DNA of 64,000 bases. It comes from Takakia lepidozioides (lineage: Eukaryota; Streptophyta; Takakiopsida; Takakiales; Takakiaceae). A program made the position numbers and the translations under genes. Position 1 is the first letter of the stretch; every line of letters begins with the position of its first letter. Shown piece after piece: positions 13,201 to 24,259 of this stretch. The stretch is taken from contig CM060732.1 of NCBI GenBank assembly GCA_030704615.1, forward strand, positions 32,035,053 through 32,099,052. Reading direction: 5' to 3'. Under the pieces are notes generated by a model. The model was given only the letters and a program-made list of their open reading frames with translations, made no database searches and was not told the origin of the DNA.

Positions 13201-13330
13201 CACCACTATTTAGAAGCTGAAACATTGTGCGGCAACGCACAGTGTTTTCGGCCCCCACAATGCTTGTTTTCTGATGAGAAATTGGGCCACACAGGGCCTG
13301 TCTACCATGCTCAAAACACCATCGTTTGAT
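10291..13330. repeat. Satellite: 26 tandem units of about 116 bp, each with a palindromic core
   Basis: Each unit has the core GCTCAAACAGTGTGCG, a 3-5 base centre, then the reverse complement CGCACACTGTTTGAGC, so the core can form a stem of about 16 bp. Core starts were read at 10315, 10431, 10547, 10664, 10780, 10896, 11012, 11128, 11244, 11360, 11476, 11592, 11708, 11825, 11940, 12057, 12173, 12290, 12406, 12523, 12640, 12756, 12871, 12977, 13093 and 13216. Spacing is 115-117 bp except one short and one long unit at the right end. The roughly 77-bp spacers are related but more diverged and fall into a few subfamilies. Units decay toward the right edge. Since 116 is not a multiple of 3, the open frames in this stretch are artefacts. 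Confidence 0.97.
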
Positions 13331-13520
13331 GCCTCTCTCTTATATCAATTTGAATGAACAACCCTGCAGGAGAAGATGCAAAGTGTGGCGGATGAGATCC
13401 CTTCGGGGCAGGGGAAGGAGATCATTGTTGATGTGGACGATGAGTTCTATGAAAGCAAAGCTGCTGAGATGCTGGGGGGTCAGAAGGTAAACTCTCAGTT
13501 TGTGGTGCAAAGTATGCTTG

Positions 13521-14250
13521 TGTCGCGCACCTCACTTCGGTAAGCTCCCCTTCAAGTCATAGTTACTCGCTTTGATGCGCGCGCCTGACTCCCAATCTGG
13601 CCGCTGGGCCAACTTGGAGCTTCGGCTGCTCACCGGGGCATAACGGTCCCCCTTTGTTCTCCAAAGAACCCTCCACCGATTTGGAACCAGCGGGAATTCC
13701 CTTTGGTAGTTGGCAGTCCGGAACAGCTCCCCACTCTTTGGTCGCTTTCCGGCTCGCTCGCTTACTCACTAGTTTTTGGTCACCAACGGGCTTGCACCGT
13801 TCTCGGGGTTACTACTCCCTATATATACTTCTGTAGCTGTCTGCGGGGGTTTCACAACCAGCCATGCCATTTTATGGCGAACCACCACGAAAACCCTCGA
13901 CTCCCGGTGATGAGTCGCGGTGAGTCTTGGCCCACTCACCACGGCCCCTATGGACCGTGATGAGTCCCAAGACTCCCCACGACTCCCACCACGAGGTCTC
14001 CGCCCCCATGGTGAGTCCTAAGCCACCCCCACTAAGTCCCGCTAAGCTACCACCACCCCTTGTGGAGCCACCCCCACCGCAACCCGGTGTGCGGGGCTCC
14101 ACCTAGTGAGCACCTTCGCCTCCTTGGGTGCCTTGGGCACTCAAGGGTCCTTCAGCCCCCCATACCTATCGCTGCCGCTGCCCCCACCACAAGGGCAACC
14201 CCTCATGTGTCCTGACCCCCCCCCTGCCCTCAAGGCAAAGGGCCGCGACA
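13521..14250 (-). repeat. 3' LTR of chromovirus copy B
   Basis: 730 bp, TG...CA on the minus strand, with the 7-base inverted ends TGTCGCG/CGCGACA. It contains TATATATACTT near 13820 on the plus strand. Confidence 0.95.
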
Positions 14251-15154
14251 CACACCCCTACCAACAGGGAGTCGATGTCCTCATCGACTTGTCCATTTTG
14301 TAGAAACGAACATCCAAGTTGTGGCGTCCCACATCAAGGAGTTTGTTTCCGTACCATGGCGTCCCATGGCAAAGAACCAAACCCCACACTTGACTCTACT
14401 CTCCACTAGCTAGTTCGGCCGACTTCCTCCAAGTCCCGGCCAAGGGTGGAGCCTCTCAAGCTCCTCCCAGTGCACTCTTCTTGGCCTACTTCAAGGCCAA
14501 GGAACGATCCTCCCCGAGGATCGAATCGCCTTACTGCAACAACATTGCTTGCGACCGCTCATGATGCCGCTTTTGGCATCACTTTGAGCAAGGGTTCACT
14601 TCGAACCCTCTTTGACTAGGAAGATAACCTTGAACCAACCATGCGCCCCAATCACTACAATTGGGTCCGCCTTGGAATGCTGGCCTGAGGTACGGGAACA
14701 CGCCGAAGCCGCACTACGACTTCGTCCCGAGGCTACACGATTATAGTACGTGGACGGAAGCACGTGGCTTCCGCGTTAGCCCGCACTACAAGGCAACCCC
14801 CTCGGTAGCGCAGTTATAGTACGCGCACGCGCCAGGTGCGCACTAGCACGTGAACTCCCAAAGAAGGCGCAAGTTTTCTTGCCCCTCGGATGGGGGTCAC
14901 CCGATTTCGGCACTACGCAAACACACGATTAACCCAATTTACCTCTCCCACTTTTATAAGCTAGCATGCATTCTACACACTAGCCAACCATACCATGCAT
15001 CACCATTCCAAACAAAATAGGATGCACAACATTTGGAATCCATTTCATTTATAGCACGTTTTGTACAATACAAGTTTTTGCAATCGGATTCCTAAGCTAG
15101 CTAAGCCGGGCTAAGCATGCATTTCCTCCCCACGCTCCAAGGTTGATGTCCCCA
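14251..15154 (-). other. Non-coding 3' internal region of chromovirus copy B
   Basis: This lies between the pol stop and the 3' LTR. On the minus strand it ends in the purine-rich GGTAGGGGTG directly before the LTR, the expected polypurine tract for plus-strand priming. It matches 8932-9836 of copy A in reverse orientation. No gene is seen. Confidence 0.8.
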
Positions 15155-17977
15155 TCAACGCTTCTTTCGCTTTTGAGGTCGCCCTTCGAAAGCTGCAACC
15201 GCCTCGGATGCGTTTCCCATTTCCGAGGCACGCACCCAAGATGCCTCCACATGATGATAGCCCTTCCATTTCACGAGATACTCCGTTTCTCGGTTCCTGA
15301 ACCTCCTCGACTTAAGTATTGCCTCCACCTCGTACTCAGGTTCATTTTCATGATCCAACAGCATAGGTGGCGGACGCAACACTTGATGCCGATTCGGACG
15401 CGCTTCATCTTTGAAGTAAGGCTTCAAAAGGGAGACATGGAATACTGGGTGCACCTTGCTGTTTGCCGGCAGCTCCAATTCATACACATCCTCATTCATA
15501 ACCTTCCGAATGCGAAAGGGTCCCGCATACGGAGGTACGAACTTCGGACTCACTTCCGGAGGTAGTCGGAAATTCTTGATGTTCAACCAGACCTCTGTGC
15601 CTACCTCAAACTTCACTTCCCTCCGCTTCCGATTCGCCTGCCTTTCATACCGTTTCCTAGCTTTGGCAATGTTGTACTTTGCGAGCTTCAACAAACGCTC
15701 GCGTTCTTCTAGTACCGCCGCTACTGCCGGTTCTTCGACGTCCTGGGCGGCCCAACTTGTCGGCACCAGAGGTGCTTTTCCATAGACCAATACGAAAGGG
15801 GAAACTCCCGTTGCGGAGTGTTCTGTGTTATTATAACAGAACTCTGCCGCATCTAAGTGTTCCACCCAGTCTATTTGGTCTGCCGACACGTAATTCCGCA
15901 AGATCTACTTCACTACGGAATTCACCCTTTCTGTTTGGCCGTCGGTCGTAGGTCGGAAGGCGGTGCTCATCTTCAGCCTCGTCCCCATCTTCTTCCAAAG
16001 TGCTCTCCAGAATTTACTCGTAAACTTTGGATCGCGGTCCGAGACAATATCCTTCGGGACTCCATGATGCTTTAAAGACGTGGGCGAAGTAAAGTCGCCC
16101 TGTCTCCTGCGTCGTTGCCGTCTCCTTGGTGGGGCTGAAATGGCCCATTTTACTGAACCTATCTACCACCACCATGATTGCATCGAATCCTTTTGACAGC
16201 GGCATAACAGTCATGAAATCCATCGAGACGCTTTCCCAAGTCCCCTCTGGAATCGGCAAGGGTTGTAACAGCCCCGCTTGCTTTTTGTACTCGCTCCGGT
16301 TTTGTTGGCATGTGGTGCATGTCTTGACATACTCCTCTGCCTCCTCCCTCAGTTTGGGCCAGAAATACTCTTTCTTCAAGAGTGCCGCAGTGCGCTTGGC
16401 TCCGCCGTGGCCCGCAAGCGGGCTATCATGGCATTCTCTCAAGAGGCTATCTCTGATCCCTCCCTTCGGCACGTAGAGACGTTTTTGCTTATACCGGAGC
16501 AGTCCATTTTGCAAGTGGAACTGCGATTTAACCCCCATCCTCAAGTCCTGCATCACGGACTTCGCCAGCTCATCCTTCCGGCAAGCCTTCCGGATCTTCC
16601 TTTGGAGCGCCGTCTCGCCCTTGTACACCAACAAGACCTGCTGCTTTCTACTTAAAGCATCGGCCACCACGTTGTCTCGTCCCGGTTTGTACTGGATATC
16701 CACGTCGAACACCGCCAAAGTATCTTGCCACCTAAGTTGTTTTGGGGACAACTTGGGCTGCGTGGCAAAATACTTCACCGTGACATTGTCCGTGAACACC
16801 TTCACTGGGTTGGAACCAACATAGTGGCGCCAAAGCTCAAGACAGTGCACCACCGCCTTCATCTCTTTCTCGTGCGTCGGCCACCGTCGCTCCACTTCAT
16901 TCAGTTTCTTACTTTCGTAAGCCACTGGACGTCCATCTTGCATCAGTACACCCCCAATCGCGAAGTCCGACGCATCTGTATGTATCTCGAACGGACAATT
17001 GAACTCCGGGATTTTCAAGACTGGAGCTTCCGCCATCCGTTGCTTTAATTCAGCAAAAGCTTGGCCACAAAAGGTGTTCCATGCCCAGACTTTAGATTTA
17101 CACAGAAGGTCTGACAGCGGCCCCGCAATCTTGGCGAAATTTCTCACATACTTCCGGTAATAGGAGGCGAGTCCTAGGAAGGATCGCACTCCCGGGACCG
17201 AAGTCGGAGGCTCCCAGTCCAAGATCGCCCTCATCTTTCTGTCATCCATTTTGATCCCATCCTGTGTAATCACATGCCCCAAGAACTCCACTTTCGTGAC
17301 CCCAAATTCGCACTTTGAAGCTTTGGCGTACAGCTTCCATTCCCGCAACTTTTGGAACACCCTTTTGAGGTGCTCCAGGTGCTCCTCCTTTGTTTTCGAG
17401 TACACCAAGATGTCGTCGATGTACACGATCACAAAGTCATCCAACCACTCCTGGAAAAGGCTGTTCATCAGCGTGCTAAAGGTCGGAGGTGCATTGGTGA
17501 GCCCAAAAGGCATCACCAAGAACTCATATGAACCATACCTTGTCCTGCACGCGGTCTTCTCCTCATCTCTTCCGCCACCCGAATTTGGTGATAGCCGGAG
17601 CGCAAGTCGATCCGGCTGAAATACTTCGCTCCTGCCAACCGATCGAAGAGGTCGTCGATCCTTGGCAAAGGGTACCGGTTTTTTATAGTCACCTTATTCA
17701 GAGCCCTGTAATCGACACACATCCGCAGCGTCCCATCCTTCTTGTCTGCAAATAGCACCGGGGCTCCGTAAGGTGACTTACTCGGCCGGATGTACCCCTT
17801 TGACATTAGATCCTTGAGCTGAGTCTTCAGCTCGACCAACTCTCTGTGGCTCAACCGGTAGGGCGCCTTGGCAGGCGGTTCCGATCCCGGTATCACCTCA
17901 ATCTTGTGGTCAACTCCTCTTCGCGGTGGCAAGCCGCTTGGTAAATCCTCCGACATCACATCCTGGTATTTCTCCAA
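15155..17977 (-). pseudogene. pol: Chromovirus pol, copy B: RT, RNase H, integrase, chromodomain in three frames
   Basis: Segments run 17977-17513, 17519-16014 and 15901-15155 on the minus strand. RT carries [20 protein letters not shown] and YIDDILVYS. RNase H carries [14 protein letters not shown]. The integrase zinc finger is around [20 protein letters not shown] with CTTCQQN, and the core has SMDFMTVMP and [12 protein letters not shown]. The chromodomain reads EYLVKWKGYHHVEASWV near the end. Breaks seen by comparison with copy A: one base lost near 17570 in RT, one T gained near 16075 in integrase, and CAG changed to TAG near 15903. The first frame opens at [13 protein letters not shown], which follows directly on a gag end that lacks a normal protease. 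Confidence 0.93.
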
Positions 17978-18083
17978 AACAACAACGACACATTAGTTCC
18001 GGATATTATCCCATCCACGAACAATAACTGACTCCCTTTACGCAGGGCGCCAGTTTCCTGATACAACTCACAAGAATAGTTGC

Positions 18084-19300
18084 CTACCTTGCAATCCTGG
18101 CGACCACCGCTTCCACCAAGCGACTGATGGTATCTTCCGACAGCTCCGTGGTTGCCCGAGTCATGTTCAATTGTCGAGGTTTCGTGCACTTCTTGGCCAT
18201 GTGCCCGGGCTCCCCGCAATTGAAACACACTCCATCAAAGGTCGCCTTCTGTCCGCCATAAGCCGCTCCACCCGCTTTTCCTTTGGAAGCACCGGGTGCC
18301 GCCTTGACGTGTGAAGGTCCTCCCTTCGATTTCCACGTGCCATTGTCGCCGCGTGGCCTATCCCACTTCTTTTCCGGTCGGGAGGAGTCACCTTCCCGCC
18401 GGGTCTTCTTGTGGTTCAGCTCCGTACGGCCTTGTCTTTCACCCCTAGGGACATCCGAGAAACATTCAGCCCTCTCAATTGCCTTGTTCAAAGTCTTGGG
18501 TGGCTTCTCCTCCAACTTTCGCCTGGCCCATGGGGCCAGTCCCGCCACAAAGTTGAAGACCATTTCTGGTTCTGCCATATCCGCGACTTCGAGCACAACA
18601 CATTGAAAGCCTGGACATACCCCCGAATGTCATCTGTTTGCTTCAAATTCCTCATCTTGTCCCGGGCAAGCCAGGACGCGTTGAGGGGCACAAACTGTCT
18701 CTTCATCAATTCCTTGAACCCACTCCAGTTCAAGGTTTCCGGGCTTGGACCTCGGTCGTGAAGGCGTTTCTGCCACCATTGTTGAGCATAGCCCCTCAAA
18801 TAGGTGGGAGCCACTTCCACCCGATCCTCGTCACTCAACTTGGCCGCCCGGAAGTACTGCTCTAGCTCCAAGAGCCAGGTGTTGAGTGCCTTCCGATTTC
18901 GGACGCCCTCGAAGGTGCCGGGTTCCTTAGGCTTCACCTTAAACTTTGCCTTAGCAGAAGTGGCATTAGCCGCCTTCAACACGTCTTTCAATGTCCCGCC
19001 AAACTGCGCCAACAACCCTTTCCAAAAAGCTGCCGGCATGGGAGGCATCTGTTGGTCTGTCGGAGCTCTCAGGGATTCCTCGGGCTCCGACTCCTCGGAT
19101 TCCTCCCGCTCTTGAGCGGCCTCGTTTTCAGAAACCTGCGTCGCTTCCTCAAACGGCCGCTTCGGTGACACGTCGCCCCCATCGGGCTCACCAGGATCAT
19201 CATTTTTTGGGTCGTTCCGCTTTTGCTTTGGCTTGCCCGACCCCATGAAGAGGCCAATCCCAAGGACGATCGCGTACTGAACTCTAGGCTCTGATACCAA
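18084..19300 (-). pseudogene. gag: Chromovirus gag, copy B
   Basis: The frame opens just inside the PBS at 19300-18590 (acidic N-terminus, then TFEGVRNRKALNTWLLELEQ and a capsid-like helical region with SGFKELMKRQFVPLN) and continues in another frame at 18596-18084 after a one-base shift near 18590. The nucleocapsid zinc knuckle CFNCGEPGHMAKKC (C-x2-C-x4-H-x4-C) lies near 18225-18185. After it a short minus-strand frame reads KGSQLLFVDGIISG, the usual first strand of retropepsin, and then the sequence jumps to the RT region. The DTG/DSG-type active site is absent, so a deletion removed most of the protease. Confidence 0.9.
19288..19299 (-). promoter_or_regulatory. Primer binding site, initiator tRNA-Met type
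   Basis: The minus strand reads TGGTATCAGAGC, the standard plant retrotransposon PBS, two bases after the 5' LTR end. Minus-strand DNA synthesis would start here. Confidence 0.95.
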
Positions 19301-19301
19301 G

Positions 19302-20030
19302 TGTCGCGCACCTCACTTCGGTAAGCTCCCCTTCAAGTCATAGTTACTCGCTTTGATGCGCGCGCCTGACTCCCAATCTGGCCGCTGGGCCAACTTGGAG
19401 CTTCGGCTGCTCACCGGGGCATAACGGTCCCCCTTTGTTCTCCCAAAGAACCCTCCACCGATTTGGAACCAGCGGGAATTCCCTTTGTAGTTGGCAGTCC
19501 GGAACAGCTCCCCACTCTTTGGTCGCTTTCCGGCTCGCTCGCTACTCACTAGTTTTTGGTCACCAACGGGCTTGCACCGTTCTCGGGGTTACTACTCCCT
19601 ATATATACTTCTGTAGCTGTCTGCGGGGGTTTCACAACCAGCCATGCCATTTTATGGCGAACCACCACGAAAACCCTCGACTCCCGGTGATGAGTCGCGG
19701 TGAGTCTTGGCCCACTCACCACGGCCCCCTATGGACCGTGATGAGTCCCAAGACTCCCCACGACTCCTACCACGAGGTCTCCGCCCCCATGTTGAGTCCT
19801 AAGCCACCCCCACTAAGTCCCGCTAAGCTACCACCACCCCTTGTGGAGCCACCCCACCGCAACCCGGTGTGCGGGGCTCCACCTAGTGAGCACCTCCGCC
19901 TCCTTGGGTGCCTTGGGCACTCAAGGGTCCTTCAGCCCCCCATACCTATCGCTGTCGCTGCACCCACCACAGGGGCAACCCCTCATGTGTCCCGACCCCC
20001 CCCCTGCCCTCAAGGCAAAGGGCCGCGACA
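19302..20030 (-). repeat. 5' LTR of chromovirus copy B
   Basis: 729 bp, near-identical to 13521-14250. It should contain the element promoter; TATATATACTT lies near 19600 on the plus strand. It is followed at 20031-20035 by the target duplication GCTTG. Confidence 0.95.
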
Positions 20031-23000
20031 GCTTGCCCCGAGTGGGAGGTTGAAGATTCCCTGTGTAGGTTGGTTTCCATGCCCGTCGTTCGTCCACCCT
20101 CATGAAGGACATCCTGAAGCTGGAGGCCGAGTTTGTTCATGGGTATTTGGATGGATCCGCAGTCTTTTAACGTTTCTACAAGGGATTCCAGAGGCAATGA
20201 GCTCCTTGTGGATGAGTCAATCGTGGACTTCTGGGATCCCATTTGGAGAGAGGTGAACGAATCCTTCGAACTTCTTCTCTCCAGGAAACCTTCCACCCAG
20301 GCATTCTTAGGGAAGATGTTTCACGTTTGGGATAGCAACCACCGGTTGCTTGCATGGATGGCTGTCATTGGGAGGCTGCACTCACAGGAGGAAGAGTGAC
20401 ATTACTCTGTTCGATCGATGGTGCTGGATTGTGACAGGAATATGATGGGTCTTCTGACGGCAATGAATGATGTGAACAGGTTGGTTTCTCATTCTACATG
20501 TTCCACTTGTGGTTCCGTGGTTCTTTGGTTCCAGTCCTCTGTTGACGGTCCTTGAATTTCATTCTGACTTTCAGACATCATTCTGCAGAGGGACGGAGAC
20601 ATCACATGTCAAAACGAGTCTGGTTCACACACTGTACATGAAACAAAGGATCGGGCAGATTCCCTTGACCAACTTCAAGACCATCCTTTCAGCAAAGACG
20701 TACAAGAAGTGCGAAAGCTCCAAGACATCAGAAACGTGGTACTCATTGACCCGTGAGGCTTTCATGGAGTATATGTACGCGGTGAGATACATCTTCCATC
20801 ATCTGGCCTTTCAATATTCCTGCTTCCACATGTTTGTTTCTGTTTGTTTCCCTTGCCCTTGGGTTGATGCAACTCTCATGCATTCCCTTGCAGCAAGACA
20901 TTGCAGATGCAGGAGAGCGTGGCAAACTGGAATACTACAACTCTACCCCTGAGGAGAGAAGGACAACAAAGGGTGTTGAGAGTCACATCCAGAAAGATAT
21001 GACCGCCACAAGAAGGACTATTATGAGTGCTTTCGTGAAACAACTGAGAATTGCAGACCCAACCATTGGACCAGAGTTCCTTCAAGAGGTGAAAAACCAT
21101 TACAACAAGTCAGGCAAGCGGAGATGGCCCAGGAGAAGTTACACAGGTTGTCTACTGCCGTTGTGTCTTCAGAACAGAAGGTGAAGTGGCTACAGATATG
21201 GAACTCCGATCCCACTGTTAGGGATACCCACATGTTCCCCAGGCCGGAGAAAGAGAAGAAGACCCAGCGTGTCATTCCTGTCAGTGACAATGTGCTGGAC
21301 ACATGGCTTCACAAGGCCACTTACTGGAGCCAGGTATGATGTCCTTTGTTGTGTCACTTTCTTTTCGCTTTTTCTGTCATTCTCTTTCCATGTTACATTG
21401 GTTGTGATTGTTTTTGGGTTCATTCTTGCTTTTGTATTGGTCTGCAGTTGGAGGAAAGGGCCCGGTCGATTCTACATACGCAGCTGGCTGACTATGGGAT
21501 CACCATGACAAAACCGAAGGTCTCCTTCCAAGCATACATGAGGAAATGGAGAGCCACAGTGTGGCACTCTTGTTTCTTCAGAGAGTTCAGCAAGGATACT
21601 GGCATCAGTCGAACAAATGAGCTTGACCAGCAAGAGAAAGGAGATGAAGCCTGGAAACGATACCTTTACAGGTGCGAAATGGACTGTGTTTCTTTGTTTT
21701 GCATAGACACACTCTCCTCCATCCAACCTATTTTTTGCTCGCTCATATGAGTTTGTGGTGGAGTGTACTGTGCCGCATACTCTTTTAGGGGGTCTTCGTG
21801 ATGGGGTGGAAAAGCTGGGAGACAATATTTGCATTGCATAATGAGGCTGTCTCTGTTCCTGCAGGTACATAAAGTATGTTCTCATGGTAGAGAACTGCTT
21901 GGACAAACATCCTGATTTCGTGGACCTTTGGCTTGTCCCTGTTGGCAACCAGACCATGTTTACTACGGGGATCTTGCATGATTGGGGCCCAGACCATCTT
22001 TCTGCTTGTGGTTGGTATTTGGATTGCCCTGCTTCAGAGACCCCAGCTCAGGAGGTGTCTTTGAGGAGAGAGAATGAGCGTATAGCAGCTAGCGCCGCAG
22101 CAGCCGACCTCGACATTCATGATAGAAATTTGAGGACTCTTGCAGAGAAGGAGCCTCCCGCTTAGGATACACCGGGCAAAGGTAGAAAGACAAAGGGAAA
22201 AGATGTTGCTGGTGGTGTGGGGAAAGGAAGGGGTAGGGGGAAGGGGGCACAAGGGTAGGTAGGTGGGCAGGGAAGTGTTGCAGATACTGGCCCTCTGGTG
22301 GATGTCCAGCAGACTCCACCGCATGGTAGGGGATCCGGGAGAAAGAACAAGGGGGTGGTTGATCCCAAGGACCCGTACCATGCAGTGGAGCATCCCACGA
22401 GGGTCATTTGCCCTACCAGGTTGGAGATGGCCAACGTCGGGTTCATTGCCATGATGGAGTCCAAGAAATCTGATTACAAGGGCGAACCATCACCAGTGTG
22501 GGAGAGGATTGTGGAGTTCATCAGCACGATGCGTGTTGTCTTTTGCTTCTTGTCTATTGTGGGCATGGATCGTTTCAATCCTCTTGAGCATTCCATTGCA
22601 TGCTTGTTTGCAGGCTAAAATGACCAAATCTTGGGTCAATGGGAAGGAGAAGCCATATGCAGCCGAACTCATCATCTAGGACATCCCTGATGGGTTGCCA
22701 GTCCCGGATGTCCCTCCATCGGGTGCTTTCCAGGTTGGAATGCTTTTGATGAGCGCTACTGGCGGTGGATTTTCTCCTTTTGCAATTCTTTCTGTCCGAT
22801 GCAGGTGTTTTGGTGCTCATCCAGTCCATCGACCTTCGCTGTCGCCGTGCACTTGCCAGCTATTTGAAAGCCTCCGGTACGAGGGTCGTGAAGACATGGA
22901 ATTGTGTTAACAGCGTGTACCTGACGAAGGGGGATCGTCCCGGAGAGATGGTAAATTTGCCTTCTTATTCTTCTTCTTGGTGGTTCTCGGATGGAGTTGC

Positions 23001-23921
23001 ATAAGTCGCTCAAATGAATATGTAGGGGCCTGGTTTTCAAGCTTCTTAGTTCCTTGTGTATGTCCTGTTTGCAGACTCGTTTGTTTGAAGCTGTTTGTCT
23101 CGTCCGAGTGCATCCACCTACGACTCCAGCCGTCATTAGGGAGTTCGCCATCACTCATGGGGGCAAGTTCATAGACGAGAGGACAGATCCTCCACGGATG
23201 ACATGCACCACAACTACGTGGACAACAACGTGTGCTTGCGAAGGGGGAATGGGGTTCCTTGGAGAGGGGCCAGGGAGAGGAGCCCGGCTTTCATTCAGAC
23301 GATCGTGGAGTGCTGCACCTACACAGACGCCAGAGTTCTGGATTTGTCAATGGGCACAGGTTCGTCTCTTCAACATTCACATTTCATGAGGTTTGTTTGA
23401 GCTTGCACTTTCAGCTCTTCCCACCATTCCAAATGTGTCTTCAATGTCTGTTTCCTTCATTGTATTCCACTGCAGGTGCCTCGTACCACGTTTGCAAGGC
23501 CAGTGCGCGACATCTCTTTGGGATTGAAGGGGATGCCGAGATTTAGAAGAACCTCCTGATGGGTTTGGGTGGATACACTTCTCAAGTCCTTCCGAAGCCC
23601 CTACCCGCTGATATTGATTGAGGCTCCTGGACTCTAACCAGAGGAGCCTCAACGGGAAACGGATCAGGAAAGTGCAAAGGTAGTAGAGTCGTCGTTTTAA
23701 CTTCATGGGGTTGTGCATGTCCCTTGTGGAGACGCTGGCAGAATTGAAACTTAACACACAAGCTAGGTTCAAGCGGGTACGTGCCTGTGAGCAGTGCTGC
23801 GGGGCCCTTATGCCGAGTTATTCACGCTGGTGGTGTTCCTACTAGTAGGGAGTTATTCTAGCTAACTTCGAGCTATAATGCCTCAGTCCCGTCATGCTCA
23901 TTATGTCTATCATAGTGCACC

Positions 23922-24226
23922 GTGGCCTTACGTTGTCACATGAAGACAAATCTAGTTGTGAACCCTGGACCTCGCAAAGTTCTCACACCCTACCAGGAGT
24001 GGAACAAAGAAAGTGCTCGAGAGATCCCCATTGAGAAATTGAAGGTTATCGGTTCCCTGGACAACTGGGCGCAAGAGAATTTGCTACCCCTTTTGAAGCC
24101 TGTAGACAAGTGCTGGCAACCCCAGGACTTCCTTCCTGAAGCTTCATCGGAAAGTTTCTTTGATGAGGTAACGGAGCTCCAAGCCTGGGCCAGGGAACTG
24201 CCTGATGACTATGTGATGTGGCGTTA
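23922..24226 (+). pseudogene. Stearoyl-ACP desaturase exon fragment
   Basis: The frame reads SLDNWAQENLLPLLKPVDKC, then WQPQDFLPEA, then ELQAWARELPDDY. This is the N-terminal part of plastid stearoyl/acyl-ACP delta-9 desaturase, the di-iron enzyme that makes oleoyl-ACP. Similarity stops right after PDDY, where the family continues into the helices carrying the iron ligands; here the frame drifts to a stop at 24267. The upstream side starts abruptly too. No iron-binding EENRHG or second-ligand block is found nearby. It is a captured or translocated exon, not a working enzyme. It lies between the methylase-like pseudogene and retroelement debris, so capture by a transposon is possible. Confidence 0.8.
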
Positions 24227-24259
24227 CAGAGAGCCCAGATACTGGGCCCACTTTGGTAC

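Larger units (their letters stand above)
13521..20030 (-). mobile_element. Ty3/gypsy chromovirus copy B, with both LTRs
   Basis: The element is 6510 bp. LTRs are at 13521-14250 (3') and 19302-20030 (5'). Both begin TGTCGCG and end CGCGACA in either reading. The PBS TGGTATCAGAGC (initiator tRNA-Met) lies at 19299-19288, two bases inside the 5' LTR. A 5-bp target duplication GCTTG flanks it (13516-13520 and 20031-20035). By eye the two LTRs differ at about a dozen sites, roughly half of them single-base indels in homopolymers, so insertion is fairly recent. It landed in an exon of the ParB/methylase-like gene. Gag, RT, RNase H, integrase and chromodomain are recognisable, but most of the protease is missing. 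Confidence 0.97.
13371..23546 (+). pseudogene. Split gene with ParB/sulfiredoxin-like motif and DNA-methylase-like C-terminus, broken
   Basis: Coding-like exons bounded by GT/AG sites were read at 13371-13520 continuing at 20036-20479 (interrupted only by chromovirus copy B), 20575-20781, 20894-21333, 21448-21671, 21865-about 22530, 22614-22733, 22805-22950, 23075-23359 and 23476-23546. Near 20320-20350 the frame reads FHVWDSNHRLLAW, which resembles the DGNHR motif of ParB/Srx folds. Exon 22614-22733 ends in AELII then DIPDGLPVPD, in the place of a DPPY-type motif IV. The last two exons join as DLSMGTG and ASYHVCKASARHLFGIEGD, like the SAM-binding motif I of beta-class amino-methylases, where motif I lies C-terminal. 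A ParB domain joined to a DNA modification methylase is known in bacteria and phages. In-frame stops (20397, 22165, 22676) and at least one frameshift (near 21110) show decay. The 5' exons are not found. A mobile or transferred origin is possible; function is not assigned. Confidence 0.55.

Noticed and set aside
11216-13258. Open frames of 60-130 codons in the satellite, on both strands, with repeated peptides
   Set aside because: They are translations of the 116-bp unit; the period shifts the frame at each unit and the similar peptides on both strands come from the palindrome.
23922-24226. A working stearoyl-ACP desaturase gene
   Set aside because: Only the N-terminal core block is present; the iron-ligand helices are absent on both strands nearby.
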